A model generated the notes under the pieces. That model saw only the letters and a list, made by a program, of their open reading frames with translations, made no database searches and was not told where the DNA came from. From NCBI GenBank assembly GCA_039000515.1, contig JBCFYV010003508.1, positions 47,205,265-47,269,264 of the forward strand: a DNA stretch of 64,000 nucleotides, given 5' to 3'. Position 1 is the stretch's first letter. Each line of letters opens with the position of its first letter. Both the position numbers and the translations under genes were made by a program. This document shows positions 23,659 to 33,556 of the stretch, piece by piece. This DNA comes from Timema cristinae. Its lineage: Eukaryota > Arthropoda > Insecta > Phasmatodea > Timematidae.

Positions 23659-23793
23659 ACAAGAATCAATACAATATCAATCATCCAACAATACTGCAGA
23701 CAGGCGGACCCTATTTTCTCTCCTAACTATACCTAATATCCTATTAAGTGCCCCACTCAACTCTGCGAGAGCAGAGTGGCGCAGCTTCTCTCT
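23659..23793 (-). other. Inner element leader with complement to the 5' end of initiator tRNA-Met
   Basis: Between 5' LTR and gag, plus-strand bases 23770-23784 read AGCAGAGTGGCGCAG, identical to nucleotides 1-15 of eukaryotic initiator tRNA-Met as I know that sequence. The element RNA is therefore complementary to the tRNA's 5' end. Nine bases (cttctctct) separate this from the LTR. No ordinary TGG-starting primer site complementary to a tRNA 3' end is visible. Overlapping it, 23761-23776 is a 6-bp hairpin (CTCTGC/GCAGAG). Confidence 0.6.
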
Positions 23794-25052
23794 TGTAACC
23801 CCCCCCTTCATATGATCTGATAGGTTCATATAACAATAAATAAAAAGGTAGGTTAGTTACAAGAGAGTTTATTTTATTCTACAAACAACTCGCAGACATA
23901 CAAGAGCGAGGCACTCTAGGAAAGTCGAGTGACTGGCCGATAAGGGCCGAGATAAACAATAAATAAAGGGGCAAGACCCCAAGTCGTTAAGAGAAAACAG
24001 AACAATTAATACCAACGTAGTCATAATTAAATTAACCCTCGCAGAAGGCGACTAACCTAGCAGGAAAGTTAAATACAAGTAATATATATATATGTCTACA
24101 CGACCTGGTGATGGTAACACTACATTGACAAAAGTATAAAGTTTTATAATAGGCCGCCATTATAAGGCGCGACAGAGAAAATGATTAACCTAAACCTAAC
24201 CTGTTACAATAGTTCCTAATCAAATTAGTTCAATCTAAATTATTATTATTATAATGACCAATGTGCTGGGTGCACGGGCTCGCGCCCCCCGAGTTGAATA
24301 ACAATTACAATCGTAACAAACCTTTAACCTTTAGCAAGCAGAATAATTATTTTAAGTAAGTTACACGTTAAACAGAAACAATTAGCGCCCCAAGATGGCG
24401 CCATGCCAAAGTTCCAACCCGTCCGTGAGGCGGACACAACGTTAAGTATCAAGAAAAGCTAGAGCATAAACCATAATGGCTGACAGGCAAATCCTGCAGT
24501 CTCAGAGAAATATAGCTATTAGTAATCAAGATTTAGATTTAAAGCCGAAACTTAAATTTTGAACAATTTAACCCAAACATAATTTAGAATACGTCGAACA
24601 GCAACCTACGTCTAAATCTAAGACAAGTGTCTCACCTAATCGAGTGCAGAGAAATGAGTGCATCACTACACAGTCCAGCCGTTATATACAGTACAAAGTC
24701 AATCACGTGTTCACAAACGGCGGGAACACACGGGGGTGAAGGGAGAGGGGTGTACGTCGCTTCGGGAGAAGTCTCGACGATTCTCGTGATAATTTCAAAT
24801 CACGCGCCGGTGGATGAGTCTTGTTTCACTCGAGCACAACCGTCAGCGCATACGGGTTAGCGCATCTCGATGTTCTATTGTCCGAGTCTTGCTCTAATCG
24901 GGCCTCGAGCCACGGGTGGTCAGTAAGCCGCGTGATGTTGAGTGGAGTAGAGTGTGCGTGTTTCATGAAGTCGAGTTCCAGCCCAGTCAAAGGGGACCAG
25001 ATCAGGTGAGCTAGATCGTCCATGTTTGCATTATGTCTGTGACAACGTCACA
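23794..25052 (-). repeat. Inner element 5' LTR
   Basis: 1259 bp and identical to the 3' LTR except for one missing base near 24660. It is the presumed promoter of the inner element. Confidence 0.95.
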
Positions 25053-26853
25053 TCTTTACCCGCGACATGATGGGTAGTGAAGTCAAACCTAGAAAGCCTC
25101 CAGATCCAGCGGCCTATTTTACCCAACTGTTTGGGGTGGTTCCATAGCCAGGTCAGCGCCATGTTGTCTGTATACAGGTCAAACTTTCTAAGCTCTAGGT
25201 AGTCTGAGAACTTTTCTACTGCGAAAACACAACCTAGGCATTCCTTTTCGTACGTACTGTACTTTTTCTCAGCAGCATTTAAGGTCTTGCTGGCGAACGC
25301 TACCGGCCTACATCCATCAGGGGTTCGCTGCGAAAGCACCGCGCCGAGGGCAATTGACGACGCATCAACATGTAAAATAAAAGGGAGGGAGAAGTCGGGC
25401 ATGCGCAATACCGCCGGAGAGACAAGGTGCCGTTTGAGGGCGAGAAAGGCATCATTTTGTTCCCGACCCCACGCAAATACAGCTCCCTTTTTCTTAAGGC
25501 TGTTTAGCGGGTAAGCTAACTCAGAGAAAGAGGGGATAAACCTGGCGTAATATGCGCACATCCCCAAAAACCTAGAAGTTCCCTTTAAATTCTTCGGGGT
25601 AGGGAAGTCAAGAATAGGCCTGACTCGCTCAGGGTCAACGAGCAAATTTCCCCGGGAAATAACATATCCCAGATACGGGACAGACTCCTTAGCCCATGTA
25701 ACCTTTTCAGGATTAACAGTGAGTCCAGCAGAGCGCAGACGTCCTAACACAGTTTCTACGTGACGCAAATGGTCCTGAAGTGAATTACTATAAATGCAAA
25801 TATCATCGAGATAATTGAAAACAAATTTAAATTTTAAGTCGGCAAGAATATGATCTAACACTCTACTAAGCGCTTGTCCCCCGCAACTAATGCCTAACGG
25901 GACGCGGTTAAATTCATAAACCTGCCACGGAGTTACAAAGGCGGTAAATTTCTTGGATGGCTCTGAGAGCGCGCATTGGAGGAAGCTAGCGTTAAGATCA
26001 ATGAGACTGTAATACCTGGCTTTACCAAGGTGTTGGAATGCCGACTCTAGGCTAGGCATCGGATAAGGATCGAAAACAAGTTTCTTATTAAGTTTCCTGT
26101 AGTCAACAATGAGGCGATGCCCCTTGCCCTTGCGGGGAATAATGAAAGCGGGGCTGGCATAAGGTGATTTAGACGGGCGAATGACCCCTTTTTTTTCCAA
26201 GTCGAAAATCAGATCTCTAAAAATCTCCATTTTGGGAGGAGCGCATGAGTATGGCCCTGACCGTACGGGATGTTGTCAAGAGCAACAATGTCGTAAGGGA
26301 GAATGTCGCATTTCCCCCACCTATCTGTGATTACATCAGAAAACCGGTTAACTACCCTTTGAATGGCCTCTTTATCCCTATCCAAAGGAAACAAGCATGG
26401 CGGCGTTTTCTCGGTCGCAAACGAGACAAATTCCCCTGGCGCAAAACTAAAGGAGACAATACGTTTTCCCATATCCAACCTAGCGTTGGTCTCAAACAAA
26501 AAATCGTTCCCCAAAATCATGTCAAACGGGAGGGTCGACACTACGAAAAAGGAACGTTTCCAAGAAAACCTGTCAATTTTAATGGAGAGACGTACCTTAT
26601 GGTCTACCATTAAACATTGCCCATTCGCAACAGTGTACGATTTCGGGCCAATATCTTCACACATAATATTAACTTTGTCCCCAATAATACCAAGAAGTTT
26701 CTCACTAATGAAGGAGTTGCTCGCCCCCGTATCAAATAACCCTAAACATCCCACAGGACCAATACCAACATTAACCATGGGATTCAAAATCCGCGGTATA
26801 AAACTTACAGACGCGGCCGTACCACGGTCGCGAGCGCGCCTTAATAGTTTACC
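25053..26853 (-). pseudogene. pol: Outer element pol, 5' part: protease, RT, RNase H start
   Basis: On the minus strand the protease (GLFDTGASNSFI) is followed by RT with VDYRKLNKK and FNYLDD, and by RNase H with HVDASSIALG, KECLGC and LYTDNMA. The frame stops after HHVAGK, where the inner LTR starts. A one-base loss in a GGG run (plus strand 26267-26269) shifts the frame between protease and RT; the inner element shows the uninterrupted alignment there. The product cannot be a full Pol because of the 7.7-kb insertion. Confidence 0.92.
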
Positions 26854-27893
26854 TGCCTGCACTCCCTCTGAACGTGCCCCAATCTATTGCAGCGGAAACA
26901 TCTAACTCTAGAAATGTCACGAGGCCCGCGGCCCCCTTGGTTAGCACCCACAGGGTTACTACCCCCCAAGTACCTAGAACGGTTCCCGAGCGGACGAGCG
27001 CCGATAAGCGGCACAGGAGAACTTGCTCCGGGATTTGAACCCGACCGCACGTGGCTTACAACCTCAGGCGCATGCGCATTGAGATATTCCTCTTCTGAGA
27101 GAAGAGTCTCTTCAACGTGCGAAGCCAAGGCATAGAGATCAAGTATACAAGTTGGTTTACTTGAGAACACAAAATGGCGCCTGGTAAGCGGCGACACATT
27201 CTCCAAAATAATATTTACAAGTTCAGGCTCCTTAAGATCGGCATTGAGTACGCGAGCTGCCTCCGTGATAGATAGAACAAAGTTCCTAAAAGTTTCACAC
27301 GGAAACTGAAATCTATGTACAACCTCCCTGCATAACTTCTGTCTAACTCTACTAGGTAACAACGTATTAAGAATCTGGTCAGTTACAGCCTTAACTGATA
27401 AACCTGCCTGAATTCCCCCGGAAAATAATTCGGTTAAGAATCCCGACGTTTTGGACAAACACAATGTCAAAAACTCGGGCTCACTAACGAGTTTAAGGCG
27501 GGATGCCCGGCTAATTTCAACCAAGAAGTTAAATAACTCCGTGTAGTTCTGACCACTACACACAGGAATGCGACCTAATATTTCCAATAGGACCTTACTA
27601 TGACATTTAACAGATACCGCTGGCGTTTGGAGGACGGGGGGAGGGGAGGGCATCATCGGTTGTTCACCACTCGCAACTGTGTCCATGCCAAAATCTGCCG
27701 GAGATTCCCCAACCTCACTCACTAGTTCGCATAAAATAGACCTTAACTCACCCACCGTTGCGTTGGGTGGAGTAGGGGTGGACCAATTTTGGAGCTCGGC
27801 GATGAGTTGTTCACGGTTCAGTCTGTAGACATCAGGTCTCGTCAGTTTGGTTGATGGCTTGTCGCCTGGTTTCAGCGGAGGAGCCATGGCCAA
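26841..27893 (-). CDS. gag: Outer element Gag
   Basis: 350 residues, similar along its whole length to the inner gag. It has VYRLNREQLIAEL and PPNATVGELRS near the N-terminus, a proline-rich linker, a capsid-like middle, and one CCHC knuckle (CFRCNRLGHVQREC). The frame is intact. Its end overlaps pol in the -1 frame. The base run at the overlap is GGTAAAC (26847-26853), a poor version of the inner element's GGGAAAC. Confidence 0.9.
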   Translation of the reverse strand: MAMAPPLKPGDKPSTKLTRPDVYRLNREQLIAELQNWSTPTPPNATVGELRSILCELVSEVGESPADFGMDTVASGEQPMMPSPPPVLQTPAVSVKCHSKVLLEILGRIPVCSGQNYTELFNFLVEISRASRLKLVSEPEFLTLCLSKTSGFLTELFSGGIQAGLSVKAVTDQILNTLLPSRVRQKLCREVVHRFQFPCETFRNFVLSITEAARVLNADLKEPELVNIILENVSPLTRRHFVFSSKPTCILDLYALASHVEETLLSEEEYLNAHAPEVVSHVRSGSNPGASSPVPLIGARPLGNRSRYLGGSNPVGANQGGRGPRDISRVRCFRCNRLGHVQRECRQVNY

Positions 27894-28108
27894 TGACAGT
27901 ATGAAAAAAGATACAAATAGGTATTAGTACAATGTATTACATAAAATATAACCCTCTGGCATATTTCCCTTTTTTGTTTAATTTCTCGGCATCTTTCCAA
28001 GCCCATACCTTATAGAGCCATAGTCGTTCGAGGCATGAACTAAGGACCAAGAGCACAATATAGACATAAACGTCGAAATTATAAAGTCAATAATTACTAG
28101 CCAGTAAC

Positions 28109-28238
28109 CATCAATCATGTAACCACTGTTAACCACGCTAACCACACTAACCATGTTAACCACGTTAACCACGTTAACCACGTAAACCATGTAAACATGT
28201 AACCATGTAACCACATTAACCATGTAACCACGTTAACC
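28109..28238 (-). repeat. Short tandem repeat in outer element leader
   Basis: About twelve imperfect 9-12-bp units of the form aaccacgttaacc / aaccatgtaacc lie between gag and the primer site. Most contain the palindrome GTTAAC. The long valine/asparagine-rich minus-strand frame across it is only the repeat read as protein. Confidence 0.85.
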
Positions 28239-28239
28239 A

Positions 28240-28252
28240 TGCTCTGCTACCA
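28240..28252 (-). other. Outer element primer-binding site, initiator tRNA-Met 3' end
   Basis: Plus-strand TGCTCTGCTACCA equals the 3' end of insect-type initiator tRNA-Met including CCA, so the element RNA (TGGTAGCAGAGCA) pairs with it. Three bases (TTT) separate it from the LTR. Position and polarity are those of a standard retroelement primer site. Confidence 0.85.
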
Positions 28253-28255
28253 TTT

Positions 28256-29466
28256 TGCAACCCCCCCCTTAATATCTATAAGGTGAGAGAGGCAGTAAAT
28301 TAGGTAAAGAGTTACCTGAATGAACATAACAATTTTATTTAGTCAAAAAAGAACAATAACAAGCTGAGCAAACAATCAACACCGCGTGAAGCGCGCTTTT
28401 CCGTCCACCGCGGAAATCAATTACATCAAAGGTAAACATAAACGTTACCTCCTCAAAACAAATCACGTTACATTAAATCCATCAAAGGTAACGGTCCGGG
28501 ATCTCAGTGACATGGTCTTTGGTTACTTCGTTAAATTGATTAGTTCCTAAACTGGTTACTCTAGCGTTTAAGTTATCCACCCTAGTATAAATATATATCT
28601 TTCTTACAGACGCCCGTAGCAAACGTGACGTCATAGCAATCAAACAAAGCCACAAGGTAATAATAACTTAACAACCCTAGGCGTTTAACTTGGCGAACAA
28701 AGATGAGTCCAGAAACAGCTATACTCGAAAACAACATAAGCCGGGTTTCGAACCCAGGACCTGACAATCTCAGGCTAAAAGCTAATATTGGCAAATGTAT
28801 GAAGTACATTTGAATAGGGCCCAGACCCTGAATATAAGTGGTGGCGAAAGCGACGGTCTAACTCCCAGCAGCGATAAGCGCGTAGCATAGTCAATATTCA
28901 AATAAACATAAGTTAATAACAAAGTCCAAATAGTAATTTACAAAGAGTTCCTCCCATGACGCCGAAATAGTAATTTTGGTAGGAAAGTAATATCCCCCGA
29001 AACCCAGTCGCTGCCCTCACCTCTTATCCTCGAGCCGGTGGGGTAGTAAGTGACCTGAGATCCCGGTACCGCTAGTATTTATACAAAATATAATTCTCAG
29101 AGAAGGGGGGCGGATCGAAGGAAAGGAAGGTTGGAGAACATTACAAACAAGGGGGAGGAGAGGTTCGAGACTCATATCGAACACCTAGCACCTTCTCGAA
29201 GCTCGGCGAAGGCGGAAACGGAACTCTTCTATCCATCTTCTCTGCTGGCCGAACACGTGGTCGAGCCTCGTTGCCGGCAGGCGCGGACACGCCTTCAGTC
29301 AGTCCGATGTATTTGGCGAGAGCGTAGGTCGCCGGTCAAGCTAGTGCCGCGTGTTGACTCAGTTGGCTGTCCCAGTTGGCGAGTGTTGTTACCATGTAAG
29401 TCGTTACATCGCTGTCCCAGTTGTCTGTCCGAGTTGGTGAGTGTTGTTACAATGTAAGTTGTTACA
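28256..29466 (-). repeat. Outer element 5' LTR
   Basis: 1211 bp. It matches the 3' LTR apart from a shorter C run at its start (8 against 10) and a G run of 5 against 6 near 29150. It is the presumed promoter of the outer element. Confidence 0.95.
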
Positions 29467-29504
29467 CTATATATAAAAGGTTTTTTATTTGTCAAAAAAC
29501 ACAT

Positions 29505-29745
29505 TGGGCGACTAGATCACTACTCGCTAGCGGCGAGTGAGTCACGTGACCCTCAAGGTCGGTTACTGACTAGTAAGTAGCGCCAAAAGTTGGACATGTC
29601 CAACTACTCTAGCTACTGGTTTTTCACTCGCCGGCGAGCCCCAGGGTTCGGCCAAACTGGCGAGTGAGCGCGTGATTAGCAGATAGCTCTCGACGAGGAG
29701 GCAAAGGTTCGAATCTTGGCTCAGTGAACTGAGGGTAGTTTTTGG
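29505..29745 (+). repeat. Palindrome-rich, tRNA-like repeat beside the outer LTR
   Basis: It holds a perfect 18-bp palindrome AGTTGGACATGTCCAACT (~29587-29604), the 12-bp palindrome CTCGCCGGCGAG (~29628-29640), and several gcgagtgag phrases. A tRNA-like unit follows (gattagcagatagctctcg ... aaaggttcgaatcttggc). It is GC-rich compared with its surroundings and probably a SINE or MITE fragment. Confidence 0.45.
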
Positions 29746-30330
29746 CAAGGAATTTATTGTTGTGGTTTTCTCATCCTCTCCCCACGCTAATGGTGATTCT
29801 TATTTGTAAAGGCCTACTTTGATTATAATATTGAAGCATTTTAATATATATTCGATGTATCACAATTTCTCAAAGAAAATATCCAAGTCTCTATACTAGG
29901 ACGAATAAATCAACAAGCGTATATAATTATTATATTAAAAGATTAATTATACTCCAAATATGATTAATGTTCTCTAAAGAGAGAAAAATACACGTAGGTT
30001 ATGAGAAAAAATCCTTTTTAGTTCTCCTGATATAATAGTACCCTCAATTTATATTTCTAGCAAATTATTCGTCCAATTTATGAAATTATTACTGACTCAG
30101 GTATGATATAACTCTCAAAATAAATTTACATAATTAATAAGGAGTAAATAAAACACGTAAAAACCCTGATATAAATTTTAGTACAATTGTTCATAGAGCT
30201 TACAGAAGAGAAAATAAGAAAAATCCCGAAACTGTTTCATTGCCACTGATTTAGCTAATTTTCCTCACAGTATATATATATACATATATTTTTAAATAAC
30301 TCATTTGTGTGACGTACACACATTAGCATT
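29746..30330. other. AT-rich stretch, no gene recognised
   Basis: No exon or repeat that I can support, except a long T run at 30330-30346. Confidence 0.4.
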
Positions 30331-30362
30331 TTTTTTTTTTTTTTTTCGGCTGCCATCTGTTA

Positions 30363-31299
30363 AGTCCGTATCACACGACACTAGCTCGTACTTGAAATCC
30401 AGTGTGCTAGCTAGCACTAGCTAGCACGTCATCATCTAGCGTCGTGTGAATCAGAAAAAGTATACTGGTTCTGCCACTTGGTACTGGCTACCATACTAGT
30501 TGTGAGGATAGAACACGTGCTATTTTCGTACTAGTTTCGACACTAGTCTGTGTAATTCAACCAATCATGTGCGCTGAGACTGTTTTGTAGATAAATGGTA
30601 TAAATGACGCCAACATGGTCATTGGATGTGACTGTTGTTGGCAGAAAATTATTATAAACAACCTTGTTTATATAATACCAAATTGGCACAGTATGACAAT
30701 ATATTTAATATATATAAATTTAATTTAAAACATGTCATCTAAAAACGACAAACTATGTTCCAGACCCAATTTTAATCTAAATAAACTTGATCGCATGCCA
30801 ACCTTGGGCGTTTTTTGTTTGTTTTTTTAGAATATAAAGTGTGCGTAGGCCTAAAAAAGAACATTTGTTTATCAAGGATACTGTACTTGGACACCCATGG
30901 GCTTAGGGACCTCTGACCACAATGTAAATAAATGAATACAAATTTAGGGAGATACTAAACGTTTGTATCACCCCGAATGTATATTACCTAACCTCCGAAT
31001 GTATTATATTTAGCATCCTGCGACCATTATTTCGTCTTTCCCAACCATTCCCGTGTCTATATTCTTTTTCCTACGCTCCCTCTCATAATTTTCGATATCT
31101 TTATTAGTAATTAATGCAGCTGTTGCACTCAAAATTAATCTCTGATGTTCGATAAATATTTGCACTAGGACCTAGTACTAAACTAGCAGCGTGTGAATAC
31201 TATAGTCCCATTTCCATTGTACTAGCTAGTATACAGATATCTAGGTGCTAGCTAGCACACTTGATTTCTAGTATAAGCAAGTGTCGTGTGATACGGGCT
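30363..31299. mobile_element. Non-autonomous DNA transposon (Harbinger-like MITE), 937 bp
   Basis: Terminal inverted repeats of about 55 bp (30363-30417 and 31245-31299) are roughly 86% identical. They start AGTCCGTATCACACGACACT on the left and AGCCCGTATCACACGACACT on the right. A 3-bp TTA target duplication flanks it (30360-30362, 31300-31302), and TWA targets are typical of the PIF/Harbinger superfamily. The inner ends carry gctagctagcac repeats that can pair locally. No transposase frame is present. The flanks show that it landed inside a 35-bp tandem repeat. Confidence 0.8.
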
Positions 31300-31304
31300 T
31301 TAGG

Positions 31305-31440
31305 GTGAACTATTCTGGCTGCAATCTATTAGTCGTGTGGTGAACTATTCTGTCTGCTATCTGTTAGTCATGTGGTGAACTATTCCTGCTGCCATCTGTT
31401 AGTCTTGTGGTGAACTATTCGTGCTGCCCTCTAGCAGACG
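31305..31440. repeat. 35-bp tandem repeat, ~4 copies, interrupted by the MITE
   Basis: Units start gtgaactattc at 31305, 31340, 31375 and 31410 and contain ctgccatctgttagtc. The same phrase (cggctgccatctgtta) ends at 30362 on the far side of the MITE, so the array was split by it. Confidence 0.85.
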
Positions 31441-32589
31441 TATGATGAAGTAGAGTCAACATTTGAGAATCCGTCAGCTGCGCCCCGATGACACTTCACT
31501 AAGCATGTAAAAGCTCTAGTTCCAGTGATCCCTGTTCAGACATGAAGCCAAATAGCGCTAGTATCGTAGCATATTATCACGCGCACAACTCAAATATTGT
31601 AAGAAAAGTTGAACTACCACACATCCATTACTGTTTCCCTCCAATGGCTTGGGTAAGTTTTTTATTCAAATCATTTATTTTTATACTACCTGTTGGCTAG
31701 GCCGTCATAGCTTCATATGCCTTATAAACTAACTTAAGACTAGGACAGGCACAACATCCAGTCTCCGGCCGTCAATTTATCAATGTGAAAGGGTAAACCC
31801 ATATTTTCATCAATAATAAATTCATTTGAACTACGGCTTCATTTCATGGTTTTAGGTAATATGATAAGTAGAAGAAATACTTAAGATGACCAAAGAAGGA
31901 ACTTATTAGTAAAATATATTATGATAAATTTATTGCTAATTATTTGTAAAGGATTTAATTGTGCTTATAACGTTTACTGGATTTAATATATGCAGACAAA
32001 TTATTAAAAATGTCACCACATAGGAGTAAAAAACAAATTCCCGCTGATTTCACAAGATAGTTGATAAGAACGGTGCCTTACTGCCTCATACTCTAATACA
32101 GTAGTTTCCAACCAAGGGGTCGCGACCCTATTTGGGGTCAAGGTGTGTTCAGAGGACTTGTTGAAGCTATAGCTTTATATTTACTTTATTTATCTATTTG
32201 GATGACTATAGGAAGGTGCCAAATACAAATATGTAAAAATTTAAGCCGTTAAAATTATAAAAACTCTTTGTGTTCCTTTTAGTTACACAACTCTGACTTA
32301 TCTGACTGTCGCAGCCCAGTATTTGGGGGGTGGCATCCAAAATACCCGCTGGGTCGGAGCGAGATCTTAGTCATACTCTTGTAGTCATTATAGTAACTAA
32401 AACAAGTAGCGGTGGGCACGCGGGCCTAACGTCACGCTCGTTTGGTTTTTCAGTGACGCGGAGGTTGATATTCAAATTTTTGCCGGATGTACACTGTACT
32501 GGGGGTGATATTTCCTAAATTGCTTCCAAGCAAATGAGGGTACATTTACACTCTAAATTCTACCCACCTGACAACTGTGATCAAGTCGG
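31441..32589. other. No gene recognised
   Basis: AT-rich sequence. A phrase near 32101 (gtttccaaccaaggggtcgc) resembles a common repeat motif, but its boundaries are unclear. Confidence 0.35.
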
Positions 32590-32615
32590 TGTGTGTGTGT
32601 GTGGGGGGGGGGGGG
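32590..32615. repeat. (GT)n followed by a G run
   Basis: A GT dinucleotide run passes directly into about 13 G. Confidence 0.9.
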
Positions 32616-32630
32616 AATATAAACTGAGAA

Positions 32631-33556
32631 ACTATTCACTCTTAGTGATAACCGAGAGTAGTGGATTTGGGGGCAGCTCCTAATAACCCAATCACTCTTA
32701 TAATCCCTGTCAATATAGTGATATATTTTTACTTATACAGTAGTTATTTTATTAATACACAAGAGTAGTTTTTTTATTTCCCTGGTCAAATCTTATGAAA
32801 GGTTATTTTGTGAACATTCCAAAGCATCATTTTCAACTAATTCTAATATTAAGTGACTAATTTCACATGTATGTTTTGTTTATGTAATAGAACTATTGTA
32901 ATATATTGAGTAATACTGTCCATTATTTAATAATACACATGTTTTATTGATTGATTGATAGTTTTCTGTTTGTGATTAACTTGTTAAATAAAACATAACC
33001 ACTATTGAGGGGCATAACTTTGTTCATGGAATAAGTTCACGACTGATAATACATTTCAACCTCAGCGGTCTTGGCATTGATTGTGGTTTGTAAAATAACT
33101 CTGGAATATATGTGGAAATAACTTTCCTTTCAAAATTGTTAGGCTCTTTCTATGACTCATAGAAATTCTCGTGTGTTGATGTAATCAATTTGTTCGGAAA
33201 GCGCAAGTTAAATTCCTCAAATAAACTGAACATTAAGTTAATAAATTAGCTCCTAAGCCTTTCTCTGCTTTCAATAAACATTCTGTTTATTGGCGGCTTC
33301 TTTCAAATAATCGTCTGATAATTTGTGCCGCAACCAAACATTATTAGGGCCCTATTAGTGAGCATCTTCCCTGTATCAACACTAACTGGAACTTTTAATC
33401 TTAGAACAAACTACAGATATATTCTCACATTCTCCAAAAATCTTTGACCGATTCCAACACAAACGTAACTCGAAAGCTAAGTCACGGCGACTGATAGTCC
33501 TGGTTTGATCGTAGCTGAGTCTGGGTTTGAACTGTTGACCCGACTAGCGCCGGAGC
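32631..33556. mobile_element. ~1-kb dispersed repeat, copy 1
   Basis: It matches 62021-63124 at about 95% by eye. It contains a SINE family A tail (diverged) near 33170-33230 and, at the right end, a tRNA-like unit on the minus strand (33500-33600). Relative to copy 2 it lacks ~200 bp after gggcagct and has a ~23-bp insertion near 33098. No frame or clear terminal repeats were found, so the class is unknown. Confidence 0.75.

Larger units (their letters stand above)
17361..25052 (-). mobile_element. Inner Ty3/gypsy-type LTR retrotransposon nested in outer pol
   Basis: LTRs lie at 17361-18620 and 23794-25052. A 4-bp target duplication tctt (17357-17360 and 25053-25056) lies within the outer element's RNase H coding sequence. 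The 7692-bp element is a relative of the outer one: gag and pol share long similar blocks and the same domain order. The two LTRs differ by one base over 1260 bp (gtgacatc at ~18226 against gtgcatc at ~24659), so the insertion is very recent. It lies in the same orientation as its host. Confidence 0.96.
13976..29466 (-). mobile_element. Outer Ty3/gypsy-type LTR retrotransposon (host of a nested element)
   Basis: LTRs lie at 13976-15189 (3' LTR, element on the minus strand) and 28256-29466 (5' LTR). Each begins TG and ends CA. The flanking 4-bp target duplication is ctat (13972-13975 and 29467-29470). Without the inserted inner element it is about 7.8 kb. The order in coding sense is 5' LTR, initiator-tRNA-Met primer site, tandem-repeat leader, gag, pol (PR-RT-RNase H-IN), 3' untranslated region, polypurine tract and 3' LTR. 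LTRs differ only in homopolymer lengths, so insertion is recent. No envelope-like frame was seen. Confidence 0.95.

Noticed and set aside
23794..25052. Solo LTR from a third element
   Set aside because: It pairs with 17361-18620 as the 5' LTR of one element with matching target duplications.
28109..28223. Minus-strand frame rich in VVNVVN
   Set aside because: Simple-repeat translation in the retrotransposon leader, upstream of gag.
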